In this document: positions 37,053 through 45,478 of the stretch, in pieces | How positions within the stretch are numbered: the stretch's first letter is position 1 | How the letters are laid out: each line of letters starts with the position of its first letter | Origin: Streptomyces sp. NBC_01142 | GTDB lineage: Bacteria; Actinomycetota; Actinomycetes; Streptomycetales; Streptomycetaceae | Direction: 5' to 3' | NCBI RefSeq assembly: GCF_026341125.1 | Contig: NZ_JAPEOR010000001.1 | Coordinates: 868,001-932,000 of the forward strand | DNA: 64,000 nucleotides | Position numbers and translations under genes: made by a program | The notes under the pieces: generated by a model | Told to the model about the DNA's origin: nothing | Database searches by the model: none | What the model saw: the letters and a program-made list of their open reading frames with translations, nothing else

Positions 37053-37764
37053 AGGAGGCGGCCTTCAGGGCAGCCAGTCGTGCCTCGATCTCCGCGCCGT
37101 CGCCCAGGCTGTCCAGCTGCTCGAACTGCGCGTCCAGTGACGAGGCGGCCAGCTCCTCCTTGCCCATCGCCTTCGCCTCCTCCCGGCGCACCTTGTCCTC
37201 GAACCGGCTCAGCTCGCTGGTCGGATCGAGCACGTCGATGTTCTTGACCGCGTCCATCATCGTGTTCTGCGCCTGTGCGGTCCTGGCCCGGGCAACCAGC
37301 TCGTCCCGCTTGGACCGGAGCTGGGTGAGCTTGGACTTCATCTGGTCGAGCCCGCTCTTGAGCTTGTCCACGACCTCCGTCTGGGAGGCGATGGTCGGCT
37401 CGGCGGTCTTGGCCTCCTTCTCGGACTGGAGCTGGCGCTGGAGTGCGACCTTGGCCAGGTTGTCGAACGTGTCGGCGTCCGCGGTCTGCCCCGTCGCCCG
37501 CAGCTGGTCGGCCTTTCTGCTGGCCGCGAGCGCCTTGCCGCCCCACTCCTGGGCAGCGGCCACATCCTCCTGGTGGTCCTGCTCCAGCAGGCGCAGATTG
37601 CCGATGGTGGTGGCCACCGCCTGCTCCGCCTCGCCGATGTTGTTCGTGTAGTCCCGGATCAGCTGGTCCAGCATTTTCTGCGGATCCTCGGCCTGGTCGA
37701 GCAGGGCGTTGATATTGGCCTTCGCCAGTTGGGCGACACGGCCGAGAACGGTCTGCTTGGTCAT
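37051..37764 (-). CDS. pspA: PspA/IM30-family membrane-stress protein
   Basis: 237 residues, nearly all alpha-helical: KANINALLDQAEDPQKMLDQLIRDYTNNIGEAEQAVA is the amphipathic N-terminal helix region that contacts membrane, and the rest forms long coiled coils (about 25-190). PspA/Vipp1 proteins assemble into ESCRT-III-like scaffolds and maintain the membrane under energy or antibiotic stress. It is directly followed upstream by a TPM-domain protein in the same direction (41-bp gap), so the two are probably co-transcribed. Confidence 0.92.
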   Translation of the reverse strand: MTKQTVLGRVAQLAKANINALLDQAEDPQKMLDQLIRDYTNNIGEAEQAVATTIGNLRLLEQDHQEDVAAAQEWGGKALAASRKADQLRATGQTADADTFDNLAKVALQRQLQSEKEAKTAEPTIASQTEVVDKLKSGLDQMKSKLTQLRSKRDELVARARTAQAQNTMMDAVKNIDVLDPTSELSRFEDKVRREEAKAMGKEELAASSLDAQFEQLDSLGDGAEIEARLAALKAAS

Positions 37765-37805
37765 GGAACTTCTCCTTGTGAGCGCCGCGCGAACAGGGAA
37801 GTGCG

Positions 37806-40070
37806 TCAGAATCGGCCGCCGCCCATCCGGCCGCGGGTGCCCCCGCCGCCGAAGCTGCCGGGCCCGCCGCCGAAGCCGCCACCCCCGAAGCCCCCTCCAT
37901 GACCCCCCGAAAAACCTCCACCATGACCCCCGCCCCTTCCCCCTCCACCGAACAGTCCGCCGAGGATGATCCCGCCGAGCACCGCGCCCCCGAGCCCGCC
38001 CCCCGCACCTCCTGCTTCTTGTACACCGCCCGGACCGAATGGGTTCCCGTATACCCGGACGTCTTCTTCGGCCAGGCTCTGCGCCTGCCGCGCCAGCGCG
38101 TCCGCCTGCTGCGCCTCGGCCAGCGCGCCCTGCGGATCACCCGCAGCACCGGGACCCGCCCGACCGCCGGCCTGACCGCCCGCCTGACCGTCGGTCTGAC
38201 CGCCCGCCTGACCGTCGGTCTGACCACCCGCCTGACCGCCGGCCTCACCACCGCCCGGGCCTGCCGGATCCGCCAGCACCCTCGACCTCTCCAACCGCCG
38301 CTGGGCTTCCGCGAGCCGGGTCCTGGCCTCGCTGCCGACCGCCCCGCGGTGGGTCGTGATGTAGTCCGCAGCAGCCCCGACGGCGGAGCGGGCACCGAGC
38401 GTCGCCCGGTCGAGCAGACCACGGACACGCCGCGCCCCCTGCTCGTTCTCGCGCGCCCCCACCAGCGCCGCGTCGAGCGCCGCATCCGCCTCCTCCACCC
38501 GGCGCAGCGCGTCGATCGGGTCGTACGGGCCCGCTTCCTGCTCCCTGCGTACCTCCGCGACCACCGTCTCGGCCCGGGCGATCCCCCCCTGCAGATCGGC
38601 CGTCGACACCCCTTCCGAGGTGCCCTTCAGCAGCCCGCCCGCCTCGGCCAGGTCCGTGTCCGTCTCCGTGAGCGCGCCCGGCAGCTTTCCGGCCGCCTCC
38701 GCCAGCTCCTGCGCCCGCCGGTCGACGGCCTCGATGAGCCGGGCCGCCTGGGTGAGAGCGCCCTCGGCAGCCCGTACCTGCACGGCGGCCGCGCCGTTGT
38801 CGGAGGCGTCGACCGCCTGGCGGGCCCTTTCCAGGCCGGCCGCGGTGAAGACAAGCCGCTCCTTGGCCTGCTCGACGTTGCTCACGACGGGCGCGGAGGC
38901 GGACGGGGCGTACCGCTCACGCAGCATGCCGAGCGTGGCCTCCGCCGTGAGGACGCGGCCGTCGAGGTCGTCGTAGCCGGCTTCGGCGACGGCGAGCGCC
39001 TGCGGTGCGTTCCGCTCCAGCGCCCGCAGCCGGTCGAAGTCCTGGGATTCCGCGTCCAGTCGCCGGTTGGCCTCGGTGCACCGCGCGACGATCTCGTCCA
39101 GCATCCGGCGGCGGGTCGCATCGTCCTCCGGAGAGGCGTCGTCGAGCTGCTGGCGCAGCCGGAACGCGGCGGTCAGCTCGCTCGTGGCCTGCTCGACCGC
39201 TTCCTGGAACGGCTTGGCCGCCTCCTCCCCGAACTGGGCGGTGGCGAAGCCGAGTTCCTCCTGGCTGGTGCGGAGCGCGTCGTCGGTGTCGACCAAAGTC
39301 CGCTTGGCCCGGGCGTCGAGTTCGGGCAGCGGCGTCCGTGCCTCCTGCTCCGGCCTGCCCCAGCCCTCCTGGCCGCCCTGCGGAGTGGTGCGGGTCGCGG
39401 TCCGCTTCCTGCGTTTGGAGAAGGTGTACGCGGCGACCGCGCCGGCCCCGCCGATCACCGCAATGGGCAGTACCAGGTCCCCGGCTCCCGTCCGGGTGCT
39501 GCCGCCCCCGTCTCCGCTGCCGCCCGGGTCCGCCTCGCCGGGGGTGATGGCAGGTGTCGGCACGGGCCGTCCGGCGAGCACCGCGTCGTAGCCGTCGGCC
39601 GCCCCGATCGCGGCTCCGGCCCAGTCGTTCTGCCTCAGCGGGGGCTCGATGGCGGTGTCGGCGACGTCCGCGAGTTGTGCGTCGCTCAGCCGGGAGCCGT
39701 TGTCTGCGTTGTCCGCGCTGTCTGCGTAGTAGGCGTACTGCCGGTCGTGGGTGGCGATGGCGAGAAGGACGTCATTTCGGCCGAGGCCGTTCTTCGCGGC
39801 GGTCTCATTGGCCCAGGCCTGTGCGGAGCGGCCGGAGAAGTCCCTTACGTACACGACGAAGAGCTGCAGGCGCTGGTTGTCGTAGAGCCGGTCCAGCGCC
39901 TTGGCGACCTGCGGTTCGCGGTTGCCCAGAGCCCCGGCCCGGTCGGTGATCTGGCCCTGGCGGGACAGACCGACGGGATCGTCGGCCAGGGCTCCGCGGG
40001 CGGCGGGCACGACCAGCCACCACGCCGCCACCAGCATGGCGAGGAAGGCCCGGGTGGCTGTTCGCGTCAC
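37806..40070 (-). CDS. TPM-domain (TLP18.3/Psb32/MOLO-1) membrane protein with Gly/Gln repeat tail
   Basis: 754 residues. A signal peptide (MTRTATRAFLAMLVAAWWL, cut near LADD), an extracytoplasmic TPM domain (about 38-165; ITDRAGALGNREPQVAKALD, QLFVVYVRDFSGRSAQAWAN), a transmembrane helix (about 195-215; LVLPIAVIGGAGAVAAYTF), then a long helical cytoplasmic region (about 240-600) and a tail of GGQAGGQTDGQ repeats and GGG-rich sequence. TPM proteins interact with membranes or complexes; the function is not known in actinobacteria. Leaderless GTG from a TAGCCT box 7 nt upstream. Downstream lies pspA. Confidence 0.85.
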   Translation of the reverse strand: MTRTATRAFLAMLVAAWWLVVPAARGALADDPVGLSRQGQITDRAGALGNREPQVAKALDRLYDNQRLQLFVVYVRDFSGRSAQAWANETAAKNGLGRNDVLLAIATHDRQYAYYADSADNADNGSRLSDAQLADVADTAIEPPLRQNDWAGAAIGAADGYDAVLAGRPVPTPAITPGEADPGGSGDGGGSTRTGAGDLVLPIAVIGGAGAVAAYTFSKRRKRTATRTTPQGGQEGWGRPEQEARTPLPELDARAKRTLVDTDDALRTSQEELGFATAQFGEEAAKPFQEAVEQATSELTAAFRLRQQLDDASPEDDATRRRMLDEIVARCTEANRRLDAESQDFDRLRALERNAPQALAVAEAGYDDLDGRVLTAEATLGMLRERYAPSASAPVVSNVEQAKERLVFTAAGLERARQAVDASDNGAAAVQVRAAEGALTQAARLIEAVDRRAQELAEAAGKLPGALTETDTDLAEAGGLLKGTSEGVSTADLQGGIARAETVVAEVRREQEAGPYDPIDALRRVEEADAALDAALVGARENEQGARRVRGLLDRATLGARSAVGAAADYITTHRGAVGSEARTRLAEAQRRLERSRVLADPAGPGGGEAGGQAGGQTDGQAGGQTDGQAGGQAGGRAGPGAAGDPQGALAEAQQADALARQAQSLAEEDVRVYGNPFGPGGVQEAGGAGGGLGGAVLGGIILGGLFGGGGRGGGHGGGFSGGHGGGFGGGGFGGGPGSFGGGGTRGRMGGGRF
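38162..38245. repeat. 12-bp repeat x7 inside the TPM gene
   Basis: Seven units of about GACCGYCSGYCT, with units 3 and 5 identical and 2 and 4 identical, showing that a 24-bp block was duplicated. It encodes GGQA/GGQT/DGQA repeats. Confidence 0.9.
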
Positions 40071-40077
40071 ATTTGGG

Positions 40078-40083
40078 AGGCTA
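40078..40083 (-). promoter_or_regulatory. -10 box TAGCCT for leaderless TPM gene
   Basis: On the minus strand TAGCCT ends 7 nt before GTG 40070. Confidence 0.6.
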
Positions 40084-40131
40084 TGCCGGGAGTTGGACCT
40101 CCGCGACCGGACGGATGTCCGAGCCGTGACC

Positions 40132-40137
40132 TAGCCT
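40132..40137 (+). promoter_or_regulatory. -10 box TAGCCT for the GH18-like gene
   Basis: TAGCCT ends 8 nt before ATG 40146. The two divergent boxes of this 75-bp intergenic region are identical hexamers. Confidence 0.5.
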
Positions 40138-40145
40138 TGCGTGGC

Positions 40146-41249
40146 ATGGGGATCAGGAACTGGACGGGAATGCGCGAGCGCGCAGGGGCGCTGCGCGGAG
40201 CTGCGGGGACGCGTGCGCTCGTACGGCGGTGGCGCAGCCCTCGCCTGAGATGGCCCAAGCGGGTCGCCCTCGCCCTCGCCGTCGTCCTCTTCGCCCCCAC
40301 CCTCACCGCCGCAGTGGCGCTGCGCGTCAATTACGCGGGAGACCTCCAGGACGGCACCCGGACACGCGGGCAGGATGCCATCTGGCTCGGCCACGCCTGG
40401 GTGGACGGCCGGAAGAAGGACGCCGACCTCGATGCCTTCGCCGAGCGGATACGGGGGACGGGGATACGGGACCTGTACGTCCACGCCGGGCCGCTCGAGC
40501 ACGACGGGACCCTGCCCGCCGACCGCTATCCGCGCGCGCGGTGGCTGATCGACGCCGTCCACCGCAAGATCCCGGGCATACGCGTCCAGGCCTGGCTCGG
40601 CGACGTACTGGCGAGCGAGGGACCCGAGGGAATGCAGCTCTCCGACCCGGACACCCGCGCGACCGTCGTGCGCTCCACCGCGCAGATCCTGGACGCGGGC
40701 TTCGACGGCGTCCACTTCGACCTGGAGCCGCTGGTCTCCGGCGATCGCGATTATCTGTCGCTGCTGGACGATCTGGGCGAGCTGACGCGGGCGCGCAAGT
40801 CCCCGCTGTCCGTCGCCGCCCACCAGATCGATCCGCTGCCGGCCGCCCACCGTGTGAACAGCGCGGTCACCGGCCGCGGCAAGTGGTGGTCGCAGGAGTT
40901 CTTCGGCGAGGTGGCCCGACGGGTCGACCAGATCGCCGTCATGTCGTACGACACCTGGATGCCGCTGGAGGGCATGTACGGCGGCTACGTCGCCCAGCAG
41001 ACGACGCTCGCGCTCGAGGTCACTCCCCAGGACACCGATCTGCTGATGGGGCTGCCGTTCTTCCACGAGGACGACCTGGGCCACCACGAATCGGCGGAGA
41101 CGGTCGCGGCGGCGGTCCGCGGCACCAGGCTGGGTCTGGGGCGCACGGACCGGGACCGCGACCGGTTCGGGGTGGCGCTGTACGTCGACTTCGCGGCGAA
41201 GGACGAGGACTGGGCCGCGTACAGGAAGGGCTGGGGCGAAAGGGATTAG
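40146..41249 (+). CDS. GH18-like membrane-anchored protein
   Basis: 367 residues. A basic N-terminus and one transmembrane helix (about 40-60; VALALAVVLFAPTLTAAVALR) are followed by a TIM-barrel domain: GHAWVDGRKKDADLDAFAERI, GIRVQAWLGDVLA, FDGVHFDLEPLVSGDRDYLSLL and VDQIAVMSYDTWMP resemble GH18-fold proteins. The signature DxxDxDxE is replaced by DGVHFDLEP, so a glutamate is kept at the acid position. The substrate is unknown; it acts outside the membrane. It is divergent from the TPM gene and overlaps the sdhB stop by 4 bp. Confidence 0.75.
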   Translation: MGIRNWTGMRERAGALRGAAGTRALVRRWRSPRLRWPKRVALALAVVLFAPTLTAAVALRVNYAGDLQDGTRTRGQDAIWLGHAWVDGRKKDADLDAFAERIRGTGIRDLYVHAGPLEHDGTLPADRYPRARWLIDAVHRKIPGIRVQAWLGDVLASEGPEGMQLSDPDTRATVVRSTAQILDAGFDGVHFDLEPLVSGDRDYLSLLDDLGELTRARKSPLSVAAHQIDPLPAAHRVNSAVTGRGKWWSQEFFGEVARRVDQIAVMSYDTWMPLEGMYGGYVAQQTTLALEVTPQDTDLLMGLPFFHEDDLGHHESAETVAAAVRGTRLGLGRTDRDRDRFGVALYVDFAAKDEDWAAYRKGWGERD

Positions 41250-42019
41250 TCGGCCGCGCGGCGCTTGATCCTGCTGCCCAGCCACACCAGCGGGTCGTAC
41301 TTCCGGTCCACCGCCCGCTCCTTCAGCGGGATCAGCGCATTGTCGGTGATCTTGATGCCCTCGGGACACACCTCCGTGCAGCACTTGGTGATGTTGCAGT
41401 AGCCGAGGCCGTGCTCGTCCTGGGCGGTCTTCTTACGGTCCAGGCCGCTCTCCGCCGCGGCGTCCAGTGGATGCATGTCCAGTTCCGCCACCCGCATCAA
41501 GAAGCGCGGGCCCGCGAACGCGGTCTTGTTCTCCTCGTGGTCGCGCACCACATGACAGGTGTCCTGGCACAGAAAGCACTCGATGCACTTGCGGAACTCC
41601 TGTGAGCGGTCCACATCCATCTGCTGCATGCGGTAGTCACCCGCCTTCACCCCCGGCGGCGGTACGAACGAAGGCACCTCTCGTGCCTTCGCGTAGTTGA
41701 AGGACACGTCCGTCACCAGGTCCCGCACCACCGGGAACGCCCGCAGCGGCGTCACCGTGATCGCCTCCTCGCGGGAGAGGGTCGACATGCGGGTCATGCA
41801 CATCAGCCGCGGTCGGCCGTTGATCTCCGCGCTGCACGAACCGCACTTGCCCGCCTTGCAGTTCCAGCGGACCGCGAGATCGGAGGCTTGGGTGGCCTGG
41901 ATGCGGTGGATGATGTCGAGGACGACCTCCCCGTCATTGACCTCGACGGCGTAGTCCTCCAGCTCTCCGCCGTCCGTGTCACCGCGCCAGACCTTGAAGG
42001 CCGCTGTGTAGCTGCTCAC
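41246..42019 (-). CDS. sdhB: Succinate dehydrogenase iron-sulfur subunit
   Basis: 257 residues. The [2Fe-2S] ferredoxin domain has CKAGKCGSC and RLMC. The C-terminal domain carries CIECFLCQDTC for the [4Fe-4S] and CNITKCCTEVCPEG for the [3Fe-4S] cluster. It transfers electrons from SdhA to the membrane subunit. The GTG at 42019 overlaps the sdhA TGA by 4 nt (GTGA). Composition and the operon order C-A-B match the mycobacterial Sdh1 type. Confidence 0.95.
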   Translation of the reverse strand: MSSYTAAFKVWRGDTDGGELEDYAVEVNDGEVVLDIIHRIQATQASDLAVRWNCKAGKCGSCSAEINGRPRLMCMTRMSTLSREEAITVTPLRAFPVVRDLVTDVSFNYAKAREVPSFVPPPGVKAGDYRMQQMDVDRSQEFRKCIECFLCQDTCHVVRDHEENKTAFAGPRFLMRVAELDMHPLDAAAESGLDRKKTAQDEHGLGYCNITKCCTEVCPEGIKITDNALIPLKERAVDRKYDPLVWLGSRIKRRAAD

Positions 42020-44037
42020 TCGTAGAGCTCCTCTTCGGCGAGGTACTTGACCAGCTCCTCCTTGTCGAAAAGGGCGAGCAGGTCGGGACGGATGGGCTCG
42101 GTCGTCTTCCGGATGAGCTCGATCTGGCCGTGTACCGGATCGGTGGCCGCCGGCCCGCCGGGGGCCACCGCGCCGAAGGCCTGGGGAGAATCGGCCAGTT
42201 GGCACAGCAGGTTGGCCCGCCGCCACTCGCGCTCCATCGTGGGGCAGTCCTCACGGGTGTGCCCGCCGCGGCTCTCCGTCCGCTCCAGCGCCGCCCGCGC
42301 GATGCACTCGCTGACGAGCAGCATGTTCCGCAGGTCCAGCGCGAGGTGCCAGCCGGGGTTGAACTGCCGATGGCCCTCGACCCCGGCCCGCCGCGCCCGC
42401 ATCCGCAGGCCGGCCAGTTTCTCCAGGGCCTGCTCCATCTCCGGTCCGCGCCGGATGATGCCGACCAGGTCGTTCATCGTCTGCTGGAGTTCCTGGTGGA
42501 GGGTGTACGGATTCTCCGCCGGCTTTCCGTTCTCCTCGCCCGGCTGCGGCTCCTCCGCGCTGAACGGACGCAGTGCCTCGGCGGCGGCCGCGTCGATCTG
42601 GTCCTCGTCCACCGGCGGGCGCACGGCGAGCCCCTGTGCGTACTCGGCCGCGTGCAGTCCCGCCCGCCGACCGAAGACCAGCAGGTCGGACAGCGAGTTA
42701 CCGCCGAGCCGGTTGGAGCCGTGCATTCCGCCCGCGACCTCGCCCGCCGCGAACAGGCCGGGAACGCCCACCGCCGCAGCCGTGTCGGACTCGACGGCGA
42801 TGCCGCCCATCACGTAGTGGCAGGTCGGGCCGACCTCCATCGCCTCCGCCGTGATGTCGACATCCGCCAGTTCCTTGAACTGGTGGTACATCGACGGCAG
42901 CCGGCGCCGGATGACCTCGGCCGGCATCCGCGTGGAGACATCCAGGAACACCCCGCCGTGCGGGGAGCCGCGGCCCGCCTTCACCTCGGAGTTGATGGCG
43001 CGGGCCACCTCGTCGCGCGGCAGCAGCTCGGGAGGACGCCGGTTGTTGTCCGGGTCCTCGTACCAGCGATCGCCCTCCTCCTCCGACTGCGCGTACTTCT
43101 CCTTGAAGACGTCCGGTACGTAGTCGAACATGAACCGCTTGCCCTCGGAGTTGCGCAGCACCCCGCCGTCGCCGCGCACCGATTCCGTGACGAGGATCCC
43201 CTTCACCGACGGTGGCCAGACCATCCCGGTCGGATGGAACTGCACGAACTCCATGTTGAGCAGCGGAGCGCCCGCGAGCAGCGCCAGCGCGTGCCCGTCT
43301 CCGGTGTACTCCCAGGAGTTCGACGTCACTTTGAAGGACTTGCCGATCCCGCCGGTGGACAGAACCACCGAGGGCGCCTCCAGCACGAAGAAGCGCCCGG
43401 ACTCCCGCTCGTAACAGAAGACCCCCGAGACCCTCCCCCCGAGCCTGCGGCCGGGGGAGACCCCCATCTCGCTTCGCTCGCCGTCCTTGAGGCTGTGCTC
43501 CTTCAGGACGCGGGTGACCGTGCACTCCTGGAAGACCTTCAACCGGGCTTCGTAGTCCCCGAATTCTTCCTTGTCCTCCTGCTGCAACGAGACGATCTTC
43601 TGCTGGAGGGTACGGATCAGCTCCAGGCCGGTCCGGTCGCCGACATGCGCCAGGCGCGGGTACTCGTGCCCGCCGAAGTTGCGCTGGGAGATCCGCCCGT
43701 CGGCCGTACGGTCGAAGAGCGCGCCCCAGGTCTCCAGCTCCCAGACCCGCTCGGGTGCCTCGCGCGCGTGCAGCTCGGCCATCCGCCACTGGTTGAGGAA
43801 CTTTCCGCCGCGCATGGTGTCGCGGAAGTGCACCTGCCAGTTGTCCGCGGAGTTCACATTGCCCATGGAGGCGGCGATGCCGCCTTCGGCCATCACCGTG
43901 TGGGCCTTGCCGAACAGGGACTTGCAGATCACTGCCGTACGGGCGCCCCGCTCGCGCGCCTCGATGGCGGCGCGCAGGCCCGCGCCGCCCGCGCCCACCA
44001 CGACGACGTCCCACTGCTGCCGTTCGAGTTGCGTCAT
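42016..44037 (-). CDS. sdhA: Succinate dehydrogenase flavoprotein subunit
   Basis: 673 residues. VVVVGAGGAGLRAAIEA is the FAD-binding Rossmann motif; KAHTVMAEGGIAASMGN, LNMEFVQFHPTGMVWP, and HGSNRLGGNSLSDLLVFGRRAG are catalytic and FAD-linking regions. It oxidises succinate to fumarate (or the reverse in fumarate reductases). ATG 44037 lies 1 nt after the sdhC stop. A 16-residue segment ERSEMGVSPGRRLGG (about 195-210) is encoded by a REP-like G/C palindromic insertion (43433-43481) in a surface loop. Confidence 0.95.
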   Translation of the reverse strand: MTQLERQQWDVVVVGAGGAGLRAAIEARERGARTAVICKSLFGKAHTVMAEGGIAASMGNVNSADNWQVHFRDTMRGGKFLNQWRMAELHAREAPERVWELETWGALFDRTADGRISQRNFGGHEYPRLAHVGDRTGLELIRTLQQKIVSLQQEDKEEFGDYEARLKVFQECTVTRVLKEHSLKDGERSEMGVSPGRRLGGRVSGVFCYERESGRFFVLEAPSVVLSTGGIGKSFKVTSNSWEYTGDGHALALLAGAPLLNMEFVQFHPTGMVWPPSVKGILVTESVRGDGGVLRNSEGKRFMFDYVPDVFKEKYAQSEEEGDRWYEDPDNNRRPPELLPRDEVARAINSEVKAGRGSPHGGVFLDVSTRMPAEVIRRRLPSMYHQFKELADVDITAEAMEVGPTCHYVMGGIAVESDTAAAVGVPGLFAAGEVAGGMHGSNRLGGNSLSDLLVFGRRAGLHAAEYAQGLAVRPPVDEDQIDAAAAEALRPFSAEEPQPGEENGKPAENPYTLHQELQQTMNDLVGIIRRGPEMEQALEKLAGLRMRARRAGVEGHRQFNPGWHLALDLRNMLLVSECIARAALERTESRGGHTREDCPTMEREWRRANLLCQLADSPQAFGAVAPGGPAATDPVHGQIELIRKTTEPIRPDLLALFDKEELVKYLAEEELYE
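43433..43481. repeat. REP-like palindromic element inserted in sdhA
   Basis: On the minus strand it reads GCGAGCGAAGCGAGATGGGG followed by GTCTCCCCCGGCCGCAGGCT and CGGGGGGAG. This is the G-rich repeat family I recall as scattered in Streptomyces intergenic regions, with a GGGGG-AGA-CCCCC hairpin (43453-43465). It is in frame within sdhA. Confidence 0.6.
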
Positions 44038-44038
44038 G

Positions 44039-44860
44039 TCAGAAGAACCTCGGATCGTCGAAGGCACCGGACGCGAGGAGATAGACGTAGAAGTCGGCGA
44101 GCGCGACGCTGATCAACGATGCCCATGCGAGCAGCATGTGGCGGTCATTCAGCTTGCCGACCCAGCCCCACAGGCGGTAGCGCACCGGGTGTTTGGAGAA
44201 GTGCTTCAGCCGGCCGCCGATGATGTGCCGGCAGGAGTGGCAGGAGATGGTGTACGCCCAGATCAGCACGATGTTGACCAGGAGGACGAGGGTGCCGAGG
44301 CCCATGTGGCCCCACTCGTAGTGCTCGTCGCGAAAGGCGAGCACGGTGTCGTACGTGAGGATTGCGGCGACCGGGATCGCCGCGTAGAAGAAGTACCGGT
44401 GGATGTTCTGCAGGATCAGCGGGAAGCGGGTCTCGCCGGTGTAATTCTTGTGGGGTTCGGCGACCGCGCAGGCCGGGGGCGAGGCCCAGAAGCCCCGGTA
44501 GTAGGCCTTGCGGTAGTAGTAGCAGGTCAGCCGGAAGCCCAGCGGGAAGATCAGGATCAGCAGTGCGGGGGACAGGCCCCACCAGCTGCCGAAGATCTCC
44601 CAGTTGGGTCCGCCCCGCATCGGCGCGCAGTTCTCCGCCAGGCAGGGCGAGTAGAACGGCGAGACATACGGCGCCGCGTAGTAGTCGGCGTTCGCGAACG
44701 CCCGCCAGGTCGAGTAGACGATGAAGGCGAGCAGCCCGCCGGCGGTCATGGCCGGGGCGATCCACCAGCGGTCCGTCCGCAGATGGCGGGGGCTGATGGC
44801 GGCGCGCGAGACGCCGTGTACGCCTGTATTGATTTGTGGTGGTTCGGTACCTGTGGCCAA
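44039..44860 (-). CDS. sdhC: Succinate dehydrogenase membrane subunit, Sdh1 type
   Basis: 273 residues with five predicted transmembrane helices, the same length I recall for the mycobacterial Sdh1 anchor. The SCHSCRHIIGG motif after helix 4 has the Cys/His pattern that, in the mycobacterial enzyme, holds a membrane Rieske-type [2Fe-2S] cluster instead of heme. The start is TTG 44860, with GGAG 6 nt upstream; no ATG or GTG occurs in frame before residue 38. It delivers electrons to the quinone pool. Operon with sdhA and sdhB. Confidence 0.85.
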   Translation of the reverse strand: MATGTEPPQINTGVHGVSRAAISPRHLRTDRWWIAPAMTAGGLLAFIVYSTWRAFANADYYAAPYVSPFYSPCLAENCAPMRGGPNWEIFGSWWGLSPALLILIFPLGFRLTCYYYRKAYYRGFWASPPACAVAEPHKNYTGETRFPLILQNIHRYFFYAAIPVAAILTYDTVLAFRDEHYEWGHMGLGTLVLLVNIVLIWAYTISCHSCRHIIGGRLKHFSKHPVRYRLWGWVGKLNDRHMLLAWASLISVALADFYVYLLASGAFDDPRFF

Positions 44861-44921
44861 CGAAGGCTCCGTATGGAGTGGATTCGGGGTATGGCTCCGG
44901 TCTGCCTACGGGCCGGGCCGG

Positions 44922-45158
44922 TCAGGGAGCGTGCCGGTCGCTTGCGCCGAGGCCCTCGTCGTCCGAGTCCGTCCACAGCGCGCTGTTGTACGGGGTGTCG
45001 GGGATGGTGACCAGCTCGTGGTGGCCGGGCGTCTTTCGTTCTCCGCGCGTGGCCGGGCCGCTGCGCAGCTGATCCACGGTCCGCTCCAGCTGTCCGACGC
45101 GATCGACGAGTTCGTCGAGGCGGCGCTGGATTGCGGTCAGGTCTTCCGGCTGGGACAT
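44922..45158 (-). CDS. Small coiled-coil protein upstream of the sdh operon
   Basis: 78 residues: TAIQRRLDELVDRVGQLERTVDQLRSG is a predicted coiled coil. GAGGG lies 8 nt before ATG 45158. The 61-bp gap to sdhC suggests co-transcription. It has no recognised family; a role as assembly factor for Sdh is only speculative. Confidence 0.65.
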   Translation of the reverse strand: MSQPEDLTAIQRRLDELVDRVGQLERTVDQLRSGPATRGERKTPGHHELVTIPDTPYNSALWTDSDDEGLGASDRHAP

Positions 45159-45478
45159 GACTTGCCCTCACTTCCGCAGGGTGCGGTGGCATCGCTCATG
45201 CGCCTGCGAGTGTCGCGCGTCACGTCCCCGCTTGTGAAGGGACGTGCAGGGATTCCCGGCGCATGCGCTTCCAGCGCGCCCCTTGTGGTTCGTACCTCAC
45301 TCCCTTCAGTTTCTCCCTTTTGGTGACGTTATGCGGGTTCTGGCGTTGGGCCGCACGGGTGGCCTTCCGGCCGGGCCTCGTCGTGTCTCCACCGTCTCGC
45401 GCGTTCCGTCCACTTCAGTAGAGGGAATCGGTGTGATCATCTCTAAATTCAACAAAACGGAACGAAGAGGTACAAGTC
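45159..45478. promoter_or_regulatory. 320-bp divergent region between the sdh operon and a binding protein
   Basis: Holds an inverted repeat CACGTCCC (45221-45228) / GGGACGTG (45239-45246), and AT-rich sequence TCTAAATTCAACAAAACGG just before the SBP ribosome-binding site GAAGAGG (45464). No gene seen. Confidence 0.4.

Noticed and set aside
33068..38485. A 1805-codon open frame on the minus strand
   Set aside because: It is antisense to Nudix, the RsbW-like gene, the SpoIIE-type gene and continues out of frame through pspA. Its composition (Arg/Gly/Pro runs) is that of a stop-poor shadow in GC-rich DNA, and no domain is visible.
37899..41249. A 1116-codon open frame on the plus strand
   Set aside because: Only its last 367 codons are real (GH18-like protein from 40146). 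The rest is antisense to the TPM gene and lacks any SD or known motif.
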